NCBI GenBank assembly: GCA_018268575.1 | Contig: JAFDWF010000215.1 | Location: 1-33,084 of the forward strand | Direction: 5' to 3' | From: Actinomycetota bacterium | GTDB lineage: Bacteria > Actinomycetota > Thermoleophilia > Solirubrobacterales > 70-9 | DNA: 33,084 nt | Part shown: one piece after another, positions 23,426 through 31,822 of the stretch | Layout of the letters: every line of letters starts with the position of its first letter | Position numbering within the stretch: the stretch's first letter is position 1 | Notes under the pieces: generated by a model | Databases searched by the model: none | The model's input: the letters and a program-made list of their open reading frames with translations, nothing else | What the model was told of the DNA's origin: nothing | Program-made: the position numbers and the translations under genes

Positions 23426-25535
23426 CGTCCGCGACCACGGGGATGAAGGCGGGCTCCTCCGACATCGGTCGCACGTCGACCGCGATCACCTTGTACTCGG
23501 GGCAGGAGGTGTTGACGTCCGCCGACTGCCCGACCAGGAGGTTCGTGCGCGTCTCCGGAAAGTGGAAGGTGGTGAAGACATGGCCGGGCTCGATCCGCTC
23601 GGTCACCTTCGCCTCGATTTCGATCCGGCCGACCCGGCTGCGCACCGAGACCCGGTCGCCGTCCTTGACCCAGAGCCGCTCCGCGTCGAGCGGGTGGATC
23701 TCCAGCAGGTCGCGGTCGACCAGGGTCGCGTTGCCGGTGCGCCGGGTCATCGTCCCGGCGTTGTAGTGCTGCAGGATCCGGCCGGTGACCAGGATCAAGG
23801 GGAAGTCCTGGTCGGCCGCATCGCCGGGAGCCTTATATGGGAGGGCGGCAAAGTGACCGCGCCCGCCTGGTCGGTCGAAGACCGTGTCGTAGAGCGTCGG
23901 CGAGTCGGTGCCGTCGGGCCGCACCGGCCACTGCAGCCCCTGCCGACCGAGCCTGGCGCGGCTGACGCCGGCGTATTCGGGGGTCAGCCGCGCGATCTCG
24001 TCGAGCGCGTCCCAGGGGCTCCGCCACCCGGTCTCGTGCCCGAGCCGGCGGCAGACCTCGCCGATGATCTCGAAATCCGTCCGCGCTTCCCCCGGCGGGT
24101 CGATCGCCGGCTCGACGATCTGGAAGCGGCGCTCGGCGTTGATGAAGGTGCCTTCCTTTTCGAGGAAGGCGGAGGCGGGCAGGACGACGTCGGCGAATTT
24201 GGTCGTCTCGTTCGGGAAGATCTCCTGGCAGACCACGAACTCGAGGCTCTCGAGCGCGGCGATGACGTGGGCGGTGTCGGGGTCGGTCTGGGCGATGTCC
24301 TCGCCGAAGATGTACATCGCCTTCAGCTCGCCCGCGACCGCGGCGTCGAACATCTGCGGGATCGTCAGGCCCTTGCGGCGCGAGAGCGGCGCCCCCCAGG
24401 CCGCTTCGAAGGAGGCCGCCACCTCCTCGTCTTCGACCGAGCGGTAGGCGGTGTAGGTGTCGGGCAGCGCGCCCATGTCGGAGGAGCCCTGGACGTTGTT
24501 CTGGCCGCGCAGGGGCAGCAGCGCCGAGCCCGGCTTGCCGACCTTGCCGGTCATCATCGCCAGGTTGCAGAGCAGCTGGACGACCTCGGAGCCGTACTTG
24601 TGCTCGGTCACCCCGAGGCCCCAGAGCAGCGACCCGCTGCCCGCCTCGCCGTACAGGTGCGCCGCCGCTTCGAGGTCGGCCGCCGGGATGCCGGTCACCT
24701 CCTCGACCGCCTGCGGGTCGTAGCCTGCGAGCAGTTCCTCCAGCGCCTCGTAGCCTTCGGTGCGCGCGGCGATGAACCCCTCGTCGAGCATGCCGTCGCG
24801 GCGGACCACGTGGCAGAGGCCGAGGACCACGGCGGCGTTGGTGCCGGGCCGCGGCGCCAGGTGGACCTGACCGTAGTCGGCCAGCTCGATCCGGCGCGGG
24901 TCGATCGTGATCAGCTTGCAGCCGCGCAGCGCCGCCTGCTTGATCCGGGCGCCGACCACCGGGTGTCCCTGGGTCGGGTTGACGCCGAGCAGGAGCGCCA
25001 CCTCGGCCTGGTCGAGGTCGGTGAACGAGCCGGTCGCGCCGGAGAGGCCGAAGGATTTGCGCAGCGCGAAGGAGGTCGGCGAGTGGCAGACGCGCGAGCA
25101 GTTGTCGATGTTGTTGGTGCCGACCGCGGCCCGCATCAGACGGGTCATCGCGTAGCAGTCCTCGTTGGTCGCCCGCGAGGAGGCGAGGCCGGCCAGCGCG
25201 TCGGCGCCGTGGGCGCCCTTGATCCGCTCGAGTTCGGCGACGATCCGGTCGAGCGCTTCCTCCCAGGTCGCCGGCCGCAGCTCGCCGTCTTCGCGGATCA
25301 GCGGCGTCCGCAGGCGGTCCGGGGAGCGGGTGAAGCCGTGGGCGAAGCGCCCCTTGAGGCAGGTGTGGCCCTCGTTCGCGGGTCCGTCGAGGGCCGGGCC
25401 GATCGAGACGATCCGGCCGCCTGACGCGCGGGTCTCCAGCCGGCAGCCGACCCCGCAGTAGCCGCAGGTGGTGGTCGCGGTGCGGTCGAATCGCTCGTCG
25501 CTCGTCTTCACGTCGGTGGGGATCGCGATGGCCAT
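23418..25535 (-). CDS. fdhA: Formate dehydrogenase catalytic subunit (Mo-bis-MGD)
   Basis: The 705-residue product oxidises formate to CO2 at a molybdenum bis-guanine-dinucleotide centre. The N-terminal [4Fe-4S] site is C24, C27, C31 and C59 (CGYCGVGC and GHTCLKGRF). The metal ligand is Cys150 in CSRVCHSPTSFALRKSFG followed by His151, so this is a cysteine rather than a selenocysteine enzyme. Typical MGD-binding stretches follow: LLLGVNPTQGHPV, TIDPRR, MMTGKVGKPGSALLPLRGQN NVQGSSDMG (split here), GEDIAQTDPD, VLPASAFLEKEGTFIN and FPLILVTGRILQHYN, ending with HFPETRTNLLVG. FdsA-type subunits carry extra N-terminal Fe-S domains; here those are a separate gene 2 bases upstream. Cytoplasmic, with no Tat signal. 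Confidence 0.95.
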   Translation of the reverse strand: MAIAIPTDVKTSDERFDRTATTTCGYCGVGCRLETRASGGRIVSIGPALDGPANEGHTCLKGRFAHGFTRSPDRLRTPLIREDGELRPATWEEALDRIVAELERIKGAHGADALAGLASSRATNEDCYAMTRLMRAAVGTNNIDNCSRVCHSPTSFALRKSFGLSGATGSFTDLDQAEVALLLGVNPTQGHPVVGARIKQAALRGCKLITIDPRRIELADYGQVHLAPRPGTNAAVVLGLCHVVRRDGMLDEGFIAARTEGYEALEELLAGYDPQAVEEVTGIPAADLEAAAHLYGEAGSGSLLWGLGVTEHKYGSEVVQLLCNLAMMTGKVGKPGSALLPLRGQNNVQGSSDMGALPDTYTAYRSVEDEEVAASFEAAWGAPLSRRKGLTIPQMFDAAVAGELKAMYIFGEDIAQTDPDTAHVIAALESLEFVVCQEIFPNETTKFADVVLPASAFLEKEGTFINAERRFQIVEPAIDPPGEARTDFEIIGEVCRRLGHETGWRSPWDALDEIARLTPEYAGVSRARLGRQGLQWPVRPDGTDSPTLYDTVFDRPGGRGHFAALPYKAPGDAADQDFPLILVTGRILQHYNAGTMTRRTGNATLVDRDLLEIHPLDAERLWVKDGDRVSVRSRVGRIEIEAKVTERIEPGHVFTTFHFPETRTNLLVGQSADVNTSCPEYKVIAVDVRPMSEEPAFIPVVADVS

Positions 25536-25537
25536 CG

Positions 25538-26173
25538 TCAGGCCCCTTTCAGTCGTTTCACCAGGCTGATCTCGGAGATCGCGTCGGTCGGGCAGGTGTC
25601 GGCGCAGGCGCCGCAGGAGACGCAGCTCGATTCCTCGAACCCGGCGTCGAGGCCCGCCGCGATGTTCGCTTCGAAGCCGCGGCCGGTCGCGGTCAGCGCG
25701 AAGGCGCCCTGCACCTCGTCGCAGGCCCGCACGCAGCGGCCGCAGGAGATGCAGAGCTCGTGCCGGAGCGCCAGGTAGGGATGGCGCAGGTCGTCGTCGC
25801 GGCGATGGACGGCGCCGCCCCAGCGCGGCTCGCCGACCGCGAGGCGCTCGGCGACCTGGGCGAGCTCGGTGTGCGGGGCGGGAGCCTCCGGCAGCTCGGA
25901 GAGCACCAGCTCGACCACCGCCCGCGAGACCCGCCGGGCGGTCGGCTCCTCGGTCTCGATCTCCATCCCGTCGCGACAGGGCGTGGTGCAGGCGGGCAGC
26001 GGCTTCGGCGATCCGACGACCCCGACCATGCAGACCCGGCAGGCGCCGAAGGGGGCTTGGCGCTCGTCGTAGCAGACGGTCGGCACCCAGCGGCCGGCCA
26101 GCTGGGCGGCTTCGAGGATCGTCGTCCCCGCCGCCACCTCGACCTCGACCCCGTCGACGCTCACCGTCGTCAT
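25538..26173 (-). CDS. Formate dehydrogenase Fe-S subunit (2Fe-2S plus two 4Fe-4S)
   Basis: The 211-residue product corresponds to the detached N-terminal part of FdsA, or to the N-terminus of NuoG. Residues 1-75 are a plant-type ferredoxin with [2Fe-2S] ligands C34, C45, C48 and C62 (VCYDERQAPFGACRVC). Two [4Fe-4S] sites follow: CISCGRCVRAC (141-151) and CVSCGACADTC (184-194). The His-Cys3 cluster usual in NuoG between these domains is not visible; that region (80-135) has no cysteine. The protein would carry electrons between the molybdenum subunit and the flavin subunit. It starts at an ATG overlapping the upstream stop by 4 bases, and its stop is 2 bases from the catalytic subunit start. 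Confidence 0.92.
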   Translation of the reverse strand: MTTVSVDGVEVEVAAGTTILEAAQLAGRWVPTVCYDERQAPFGACRVCMVGVVGSPKPLPACTTPCRDGMEIETEEPTARRVSRAVVELVLSELPEAPAPHTELAQVAERLAVGEPRWGGAVHRRDDDLRHPYLALRHELCISCGRCVRACDEVQGAFALTATGRGFEANIAAGLDAGFEESSCVSCGACADTCPTDAISEISLVKRLKGA

Positions 26174-27825
26174 CGCAGCCCCAGCTCCTCCGGGAAGTGG
26201 GTCAGGAGGCTCCGCAGCGGCGCCGGCATGCCGCCGCCGTGGGCGCAGAGGCTGCCCAGCTCGAGCGCCTCGAGCAGCTCTTCCAGGCGGGCGCGGTCGA
26301 CCGGGGCGTCAGTGGCGAACTCTTCGTGGGCGCGACGCAGGCCGATCCGGCAGGGGAAGCACTTGCCGCAGCTCTCCTCGGCGCCGAAGCGCAGCAGGTG
26401 GCGGGCGACCTCGCGCATATCGGTGGCCTGGTCGAAGGCGAGGATGCTGCCGTGCCCGACCATGCAGCCGACCGCGGCGAGCGGTTCGAAGTCGAACCGG
26501 GTGTCGAGCAGCGAGGCGGGCAGGATCCCGCCGAGTGGGCCGCCGATCTGGACGGCCTTGATCTCGGCGCCGCCCGCGAGGCCGCCTGCCACGTCCTCGC
26601 AGAGCTCGCGCACGGTCATCCCGAAGGGCACCTCGTAGACGCTCGGGCGGGCGAAGCGCTCGTTGAAGCAGACGAGCTTCGAGCCGGCGGTCTCGGTGTC
26701 GGGGCTGAGCGCCCGATAGGCCTCGGCGCCGCGGGCGGCGACGAAGGGGATGTTGCAGAGCGTCTCGACGTTGTTGACCACGGTCGGCATCCCGTAGATG
26801 CCGCGCTCGGCGGGAAACGGCGGCCGCGCCGAGACCGTGCCGCGGAGGCCCTGCACGCAGGCCAGCAGCGCGGTCTCCTCGCCGACGACGTAGGAGCCGG
26901 CGCCCTCGATGATCGTCACGTCGAAGTCGAAGTCGGTGCCGAGGATGCCGGTGCCGAGGAGGCCCTCCTCGCGGGCCCGGGCCGCCTCCAGCTCGAGCGC
27001 CGGCTTCGAGAGCGGGTACTCGGAGCGGCAGAGGACGAAGCCGTGGGCGGCGCCGACCGCGAAGCCCGCCAGGGCCATGCCCTCCAGCAGCAGCTCCGGG
27101 CTGCGCTCCATCAGGTACTTGTCGATGTAGGAGCCGGGATCGCCCTCGTCCCCGTTGGCGACGATGAACTTCTCCGGCCCGGCGGCCTTGGCGGCGAAGC
27201 TCCACTTCGCCCCGGCCGGGAACCCGGCGCCGCCGCGCCCGCGCACCTCGGCGGCCTCGACCTCGGCGAGCAGCCGCTCGCGCCCCAGGGTGTCGAGCGC
27301 CCGGCGGAGGCCGTGCCAGCCGCCCGGTCTGGTGAGGACCGGCTCGGGCAGGACGCTCTCCCAGTCGGGCTCCGGCGCGGGGCGCGTCTCCCCGCTGACC
27401 GCGCGGTCGAGCGCACCCGGCCCGGCATCGACGACCTCCCCCACCCTGACCGCCGGCGACGAATGGCAGAAGCCGAGGCAGACCGTCTCCGCCAGCGATA
27501 CCGAGCGGTCCTCGGCGCGCTCGCCGGGAGCGATGCCGAGGTCGGCGCTCAGGCGAGCGACGGGGGCGTCGCCGGCGGCGGCGAAGCAGGCGGTGCCGGT
27601 GCAGACCCGGACGTGGCGCTCGCCACGCGGGGCGAGGAGGTCGTCATAGAAGGTCGACACTCCGAACACCGCCGCCTCGGGGAGGCCGGAGAGCGCCGCG
27701 GCGCGCTCGCGGTCGGCATCGGTCAATTCGCCGTGATCGTCCATCGCCGCCTTCAGCACCTCGAGCGCGGTGGGCGCCTCGACGGCGTGATGGCGGCGGA
27801 TCAGCTCGACAAGGTTCCTGGACAT
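26170..27825 (-). CDS. NuoE-NuoF fusion, NAD-reducing flavin subunit of formate dehydrogenase
   Basis: The 551-residue product joins a thioredoxin-fold [2Fe-2S] domain (residues 1-140; ligands C75, C80, C116, C120) to a NuoF/FdsB-type diaphorase. The FMN and NADH site is RGRGGAGFPAGAKW (195-208), followed by KFIVANGDEGDPGSYIDK, EGAGSYVVGEETALL and ARPPFPAERGIYGMPTVVNN. The [4Fe-4S] ligands are C486, C489, C492 and C527 (ESCGKCFPCRIG and GSLCAHG). The fusion of the FdsG-like and FdsB-like parts into one chain, next to a split alpha subunit, differs from the classic FdsGBA order. ATG 27825 has a GGGGGGT ribosome site 4-5 bases upstream. First gene of the operon. Confidence 0.95.
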   Translation of the reverse strand: MSRNLVELIRRHHAVEAPTALEVLKAAMDDHGELTDADRERAAALSGLPEAAVFGVSTFYDDLLAPRGERHVRVCTGTACFAAAGDAPVARLSADLGIAPGERAEDRSVSLAETVCLGFCHSSPAVRVGEVVDAGPGALDRAVSGETRPAPEPDWESVLPEPVLTRPGGWHGLRRALDTLGRERLLAEVEAAEVRGRGGAGFPAGAKWSFAAKAAGPEKFIVANGDEGDPGSYIDKYLMERSPELLLEGMALAGFAVGAAHGFVLCRSEYPLSKPALELEAARAREEGLLGTGILGTDFDFDVTIIEGAGSYVVGEETALLACVQGLRGTVSARPPFPAERGIYGMPTVVNNVETLCNIPFVAARGAEAYRALSPDTETAGSKLVCFNERFARPSVYEVPFGMTVRELCEDVAGGLAGGAEIKAVQIGGPLGGILPASLLDTRFDFEPLAAVGCMVGHGSILAFDQATDMREVARHLLRFGAEESCGKCFPCRIGLRRAHEEFATDAPVDRARLEELLEALELGSLCAHGGGMPAPLRSLLTHFPEELGLR

Positions 27826-27836
27826 GCCGACCCCCC

Positions 27837-27866
27837 AAGCTAGGCCAAAGAACGATGCGCGTCCAA
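27837..27866 (-). promoter_or_regulatory. Candidate sigma-70-type promoter of the formate dehydrogenase operon
   Basis: On the minus strand TTGGAC (27861-27866) and TAGCTT (27837-27842) are separated by 18 bases. The -10 box lies 11 bases before ATG 27825. Upstream, TTGGCCATCGATAA (about 27878-27891, plus strand) has the T-N11-A form of a LysR site between the divergent genes. Confidence 0.45.
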
Positions 27867-27913
27867 TATGCGACTCTTGGCCATCGATAAGTTACGTTAA
27901 TGGGTAGGACTGC

Positions 27914-28795
27914 ATGAACCTGCGCCAGCTCGAATACCTCGTCGCCCTCGCCGGCGAGGGCAGCTTCGGCCGCGCGGCGGAGCGCTGCAACGCCTCGCAG
28001 CCGGCCGTCTCGGTGGCGATCGCGAAGCTCGAGGCCGAGCTCGGGGTCGAGCTCGTCCGCCGCGAGAGCCGCGGCGCCGTCCTCACGCCGCCGGGCGAAT
28101 CGCTGGTGCGCTGGGCCCGCGAGGCGCTCGCCGGCGTGCAGGGTCTGACGGTCGAAGCGACGCGGTTCGCCGGCGCCCTCAACGGGCGCCTCACGCTCGG
28201 CGTGATCCCCACCGCCCTCCCGGCCGTCGCCGGGATCACCCGCGGGCTCCTCTCCAGCCACCCCGGCGTCCACCTCGAGATCCGCTCGCTCTCCTCGGAC
28301 ATGATCGTCGACGAGCTGGCGGCCTTCCGGATCGACGCCGGCCTGACCTATCTCGACAACGAGCCGGTAGGCGCGGTCACCGCGACGGCCGTCTACACGG
28401 AGCGCTACGTCCTCCTGACGACCGAGCGGCGAACGGGCAAGAGCGTGCGCTGGTCGGACCTCGACGGCTCCTCGCTCTGCCTGCTCACCCCCGACATGCA
28501 GAACCGCCGCATCATCGACGACGCCCTCGACCGCAACGGCGCCGCCGTCTCCGCGGTGGTCGAGACCGACTCGATCTCGGCCCTCATCTCCTACGTGCGG
28601 GCCGGCTGGCCGAGCATCGTCTCGGATGCCTGGGTCGAGCTCTACGGCGTACCCGACGGCATGCGCGCCCTGCCGCTCGTCGCACCACAGATCTCCCACT
28701 CGGTCGGCCTCGTGACGAGGATCACCGAGCTGGCGCCGCCGCTGGTCAGGGCGCTCACCGAGAGCGTCACGGCGCGGGCCGTGGAGCTCGCGTAG
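27914..28795 (+). CDS. LysR-family transcriptional regulator, probably of formate dehydrogenase
   Basis: The 293-residue product has a full-length LysR layout. The winged helix-turn-helix is at residues 1-60 (MNLRQLEYLVALAGEGSFGR, then AAERCNASQPAVSVAIAKLE). A linker helix leads to a periplasmic-binding-protein-like effector domain (about 88-293), with LTLGVIPTALPAVAG at its first strand, DAGLTYLDN and SLCLLTPDMQNRR. It is divergent from the formate dehydrogenase operon with 88 bases between starts, the classic place for a LysR activator of that operon. FdsR-type regulators occupy the same position in other formate dehydrogenase loci. The effector cannot be told. ATG 27914 lacks a strong ribosome site; a TACGTT or TAGGAC box lies just upstream. 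Confidence 0.92.
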   Translation: MNLRQLEYLVALAGEGSFGRAAERCNASQPAVSVAIAKLEAELGVELVRRESRGAVLTPPGESLVRWAREALAGVQGLTVEATRFAGALNGRLTLGVIPTALPAVAGITRGLLSSHPGVHLEIRSLSSDMIVDELAAFRIDAGLTYLDNEPVGAVTATAVYTERYVLLTTERRTGKSVRWSDLDGSSLCLLTPDMQNRRIIDDALDRNGAAVSAVVETDSISALISYVRAGWPSIVSDAWVELYGVPDGMRALPLVAPQISHSVGLVTRITELAPPLVRALTESVTARAVELA

Positions 28796-28830
28796 GCGGT
28801 CGATCCGTGAGGGGCTCCGGGGGCGCTCGA

Positions 28831-28928
28831 GGGACGGGGGCGTCGCCGGCTGGCGCCCGGATGCATAAGGGACCCGGCCTTCCCGGAGGCGACCCGGGCA
28901 GGCCGTGGCCGCCTCCGGGACGCCCGGG
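28831..28928 (-). repeat. REP-like hairpin repeat, copy C with tail
   Basis: Read on the minus strand this matches 463-570: hairpin 28873-28891 with 28910-28928 (17 of 19 paired), 18-base loop, then the GCATCCGGGCGCCAGCCG tail and CGACGCCCCCGTCCC. It lies between the convergent 3' ends of the LysR gene and the aconitase X small subunit. Nothing else is seen in 28796-28987. Confidence 0.85.
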
Positions 28929-28987
28929 ACGCCTGAGCTCCGATTTCTACGGCCCGAACCCTTGCCGGCCTGCACCCCCGCCGAGCC

Positions 28988-29410
28988 TTAAACGAGCTCG
29001 AACTCCCCCCGACCCGCGTCGGGATCGGAGCGGACAGTCGCCGCGGCGGCGGCGCCGACCTCGGGGAGCTCGCCCTCGACGCTGACCACGGGGCAGCGGC
29101 GGCCGTAGAGCTCCTCCCCCACCACCGCGCCGAGGGCGATGATCTCGTCGACCCGGCCGAGGACGATGGCCGCCGGGGCGGTGCCGAGGCGGAGGGCCTC
29201 GGCGAGCAGGGCGCTGCCAGAGCTGGAGCCGCGGCCGGCGGGCATCAGCAGGACGCGGCCGCTGAGGACCTCGCCGTGCTGCGGGTGGCGGACGTCGATG
29301 ACCCGGCCGGTCTCGGCGTCGAAGCCGCCCCAGAAGCTGAGCGGCTCGGCGAGGCGGAGGGGCGCGCCCGTTGCGGTCCCGGGGGTGAGCGGGCGCACCT
29401 CGAGCTTCAC
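28988..29410 (-). CDS. Aconitase X small (swivel) subunit, DUF126 family
   Basis: The 140-residue product is the swivel domain of aconitase X, a dehydratase working with the large subunit encoded upstream. The signature is LMPAGRGSSSGSALLAEALR followed by GTAPAAIVLGRVDEIIALGAVVGEELYGRRCPVV, matching the Ser-rich substrate-binding loop of the family. GTG 29410 overlaps the TGA of the large-subunit gene by 4 bases; an in-frame GTG at 29416 is possible. Known split aconitase X enzymes act on phosphomevalonate (archaea) or on hydroxyproline-related substrates (bacteria). The substrate here is open, as no mevalonate or proline gene is next to it. Confidence 0.9.
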   Translation of the reverse strand: MKLEVRPLTPGTATGAPLRLAEPLSFWGGFDAETGRVIDVRHPQHGEVLSGRVLLMPAGRGSSSGSALLAEALRLGTAPAAIVLGRVDEIIALGAVVGEELYGRRCPVVSVEGELPEVGAAAAATVRSDPDAGRGEFELV

Positions 29411-30687
29411 GACCACTCCCCCTCCTCGCGCACCACGCGGCCCGTGGCGGCGGAGAGGACGCACTCGCGCAGGCTGCCGAAGGCGACCTCGACGCCGATG
29501 TTTCCGGGCGCGTAGTAGGCCCACTTGCCGGAGTTGGTCATCGCCCGGGTGGCGTCCTCGGAAAGGATCCGGGTGTTGTAGGTGCAGGTGTCGACGACGA
29601 CGGTGACGCCGAGGCGCTCGGCCCGGTCGAGGTGGCCGCGGCGCCGCGCCTCCTCCCAGACCCAGCGACCGGTGGAGACGTAGAAGGGCGCGGCGAGCGC
29701 CGGCGGGTCGAGGTCGGCGAGGACCGCATCGAGCTTCGCGAACTCGGTCAGCGAGAAGTGCGGGGTGCCGATGCAGACGGCGTCGAGGGCGGTGCCGGGC
29801 GGCATCTGGCCGAGCGCGTCGCGGGAGGCGCGGACCATCGCCGCGGTCACCGGGATCCGGCGGCGGGGTGGCTCGCCGCCGAGCGCCGCCTCGAGCGTCC
29901 GCGCCTCCGGGGTGAGGCCGACCGCGTGGAACATCGCCACCCCACCGGAGGAGGCGACGCTCGCCCCGACCGCCTTCAGCCGGTCCTCGTCGACCTCGCC
30001 GGGCAGGCCGACGATCACCGGCAGCTCGCCTTCGGCCTCCTTGCCGATCAGGTGTCCAAGCGCCGGGTAGAAGGCGTCGGCGGCGAGCAGCCTCTCGCCG
30101 AGGCCGGAGAGGTCGAAGACGATCTGGCCGCGGCGGTTCTCGTCGCGGTGGAGGCCCGCGTCGGGGACGAGGCCGACGATCGCGGCGCAGATGTCCATGA
30201 AATCGCCGTAGCGGTCGGTGCGGGCGCCGAGGACCGAGTTGGCGAAGACGATCGCGTTCGACTCGGCCCAGCAGACGTGCTCGCCGAGGCCGGGTCGGGC
30301 CGGCAGCTGGTAGGGCGCGCAGGTCCAGGTCGCCTTGCAGCCCATCGCCACGTAGGCGTCCATCAGCTTGCGGGCGCCGGCCGCGGTGGCGGGGTCGCCC
30401 TGGAAGAGCTCGGGGTGGATCAGGTCGATCGAGCCGACGTTGGAGGTCGTCGGCACCCTCACCTCGGCGCCGAGCTCGACCAGGCGCTCGGCGAAGTCGA
30501 GCATCGAGACGCCGAAGTAGATGCAGCCGTCGATGTGGGCGGAGGCGATCGGGCGCAGGCGGGAGGCGCCGGCGACGCCCGCCATCCGGCAGACGACCCG
30601 CATCGCCAGCGCCGCGGCCTCGCCGTCGGCGCCGTCGAGGACGGCGCGCTGCTCGGCGGTCAACCGCAGGGTCGCGGGGGCGCTCAC
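29407..30687 (-). CDS. Aconitase X catalytic large subunit, DUF521 family
   Basis: The 426-residue product is the Fe-S catalytic subunit of aconitase X. Recognisable stretches are LTAEQRAVLDGADGEAAALAM, ASAHIDGCIYFG, VPTTSNVGSIDLIH, TWTCAPYQL, GEHVCWAESNAIVFANSVLGART, the C-terminal CIGTPHFSLTEF, VVVDTCTYNTRIL, and MTNSGKWAYYAPGNIGVEVAFG. Cysteines in WTCAPY, VCIGTPHFS and DTCTYN are the expected cluster ligands. The length is normal for the separate large subunit. The GTG start at 30687 overlaps the stop of the EamA transporter gene by 4 bases, so transporter, large and small subunits form one tightly coupled operon. The enzyme would dehydrate a hydroxy-acid substrate imported or exported by the transporter. 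Confidence 0.92.
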   Translation of the reverse strand: MSAPATLRLTAEQRAVLDGADGEAAALAMRVVCRMAGVAGASRLRPIASAHIDGCIYFGVSMLDFAERLVELGAEVRVPTTSNVGSIDLIHPELFQGDPATAAGARKLMDAYVAMGCKATWTCAPYQLPARPGLGEHVCWAESNAIVFANSVLGARTDRYGDFMDICAAIVGLVPDAGLHRDENRRGQIVFDLSGLGERLLAADAFYPALGHLIGKEAEGELPVIVGLPGEVDEDRLKAVGASVASSGGVAMFHAVGLTPEARTLEAALGGEPPRRRIPVTAAMVRASRDALGQMPPGTALDAVCIGTPHFSLTEFAKLDAVLADLDPPALAAPFYVSTGRWVWEEARRRGHLDRAERLGVTVVVDTCTYNTRILSEDATRAMTNSGKWAYYAPGNIGVEVAFGSLRECVLSAATGRVVREEGEWS

Positions 30688-31715
30688 CCGCTACTCGCCT
30701 TCTTCGGCAGCAAGGTGACGGCGGCGAGGCAGCCGAGGATCACGGCGACCCCGAGCAGCTGGCCGGCGGAGGGGATCTGGTCGAGGATGATCGCGGCGAA
30801 GATCACGGTGGCGGCGGGCTGGGCGATCAGGATCATCGAGGTGGTCGCGGTCGGCAGGTGGGGCATCGAGCCGGTGATCATCAGCCAGCCGAAGACCTGC
30901 GAGCTGAGCGCCAGCAGGACGAGCCAGCCGGCGCTGGGCCAGGTCGGGACCAGGTGCGCTTCGCCGACGACGAGGCCGGCGACGGTGCAGAAGATCGCCG
31001 CGGCGAGGGTGGCGTCGAAGAGCGCCCCCGCGACCCGGTACTTGGCACCTGGATCGCCCCGCATCAGGAGCAGGAAGCCGACGTAGGCGGCGCCGGCGAG
31101 CAGGCCGAAGATGACGCCGCGGGTCGGGTCGACGCCGTAGGGGTTGCCGAGCACGCCGGAGATCAGCACGACGCCGAGCGCCGCCACCGGGACCGCGGCG
31201 AGGACCCGCCGGCTCGGCCGTTCGTGCCAGATCAGCCAGCCGACGAAGGGCAGGATCAGCACCTGGACGTTGGCCAGCATCGTCGCCAGGCCGGCGCCGA
31301 CGTCCTCGATCGCGTGGTGCCAGAGGATCAGGTCGGCGCCGAGGAAGGCGCCCGCCAGGTAGACCCAGCGCCGGCGCGGCTGCGGGTGCTCGGCGATCCG
31401 GCGCGACTCGTGGAAGGCCAGGAAGCCGAGGACGGGGAGCGCGTAGACGCAGCGGAAGATCGCCGCGGTGGCCGGGCTGGCGTGGCTCAGGTCGACCAGG
31501 ATGCTGGAGAAGGCGATCGTGATCGCGCCAACGACCGCCGCCGCGTGCGGGGAATCGAAGACCCGCGCCCAACCACCCGGCGAGGCACCCGACGCAGCCG
31601 TGGTAGCAGGCGCCGGTCGAGCCTCGACCTGGGCGTTGAGCGGGGATGACACCACGGGAGTATGCGAGTCAGGTCGCCGTCGGACAATGCGCACGGTGAG
31701 CGATTCTCCCTGCAT
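30684..31715 (-). CDS. EamA/DMT-family transporter
   Basis: The 343-residue product has ten hydrophobic helices in two EamA repeats. The first runs from AAVVGAITIAFSSILVDLS, with PATAAIFRCVYALPVLGF, to VLAAVPVAALGVVLISGVLG. The second runs from RGVIFGLLAGAAYVGFLLLM to LLGVAVILGCLAAVTLL, and contains GWLMITGSMPHLPTATTSMI and ILIAQPAATVIFAAIIL. Such proteins move small metabolites, often amino acids or drugs, across the inner membrane. The first 50 or so residues are polar and Ala/Pro/Ser-rich, so the start may lie downstream of ATG 31715: a GTG about 22 bases later follows an AGGGAG sequence. It is the first gene of an operon with aconitase X, which hints at transport of that substrate. Confidence 0.87.
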   Translation of the reverse strand: MQGESLTVRIVRRRPDSHTPVVSSPLNAQVEARPAPATTAASGASPGGWARVFDSPHAAAVVGAITIAFSSILVDLSHASPATAAIFRCVYALPVLGFLAFHESRRIAEHPQPRRRWVYLAGAFLGADLILWHHAIEDVGAGLATMLANVQVLILPFVGWLIWHERPSRRVLAAVPVAALGVVLISGVLGNPYGVDPTRGVIFGLLAGAAYVGFLLLMRGDPGAKYRVAGALFDATLAAAIFCTVAGLVVGEAHLVPTWPSAGWLVLLALSSQVFGWLMITGSMPHLPTATTSMILIAQPAATVIFAAIILDQIPSAGQLLGVAVILGCLAAVTLLPKKASSG

Positions 31716-31774
31716 TCCCTACACGACCTGTGCGAGGGGCGCCCTCTCCTTGGGCATACACTCGGGGCGGAGAA

Positions 31775-31816
31775 GGGCGCAGGTCCGGGGACGGAGGCGT
31801 GAGACTTCCTGCGCCC
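31775..31816. repeat. Inverted repeat upstream of the transporter operon
   Basis: GGGCGCAGG (31775-31783) pairs with CCTGCGCCC (31808-31816) across a 24-base loop. It is the first of three consecutive inverted repeats in this 258-base gap and lies 60 bases before the transporter start. No known riboswitch is recognised. Confidence 0.6.
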
Positions 31817-31822
31817 CATGTC

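Noticed and set aside
23418..25535. Selenocysteine in formate dehydrogenase
   Set aside because: There is no in-frame TGA; the ligand position is a normal cysteine codon (Cys150).
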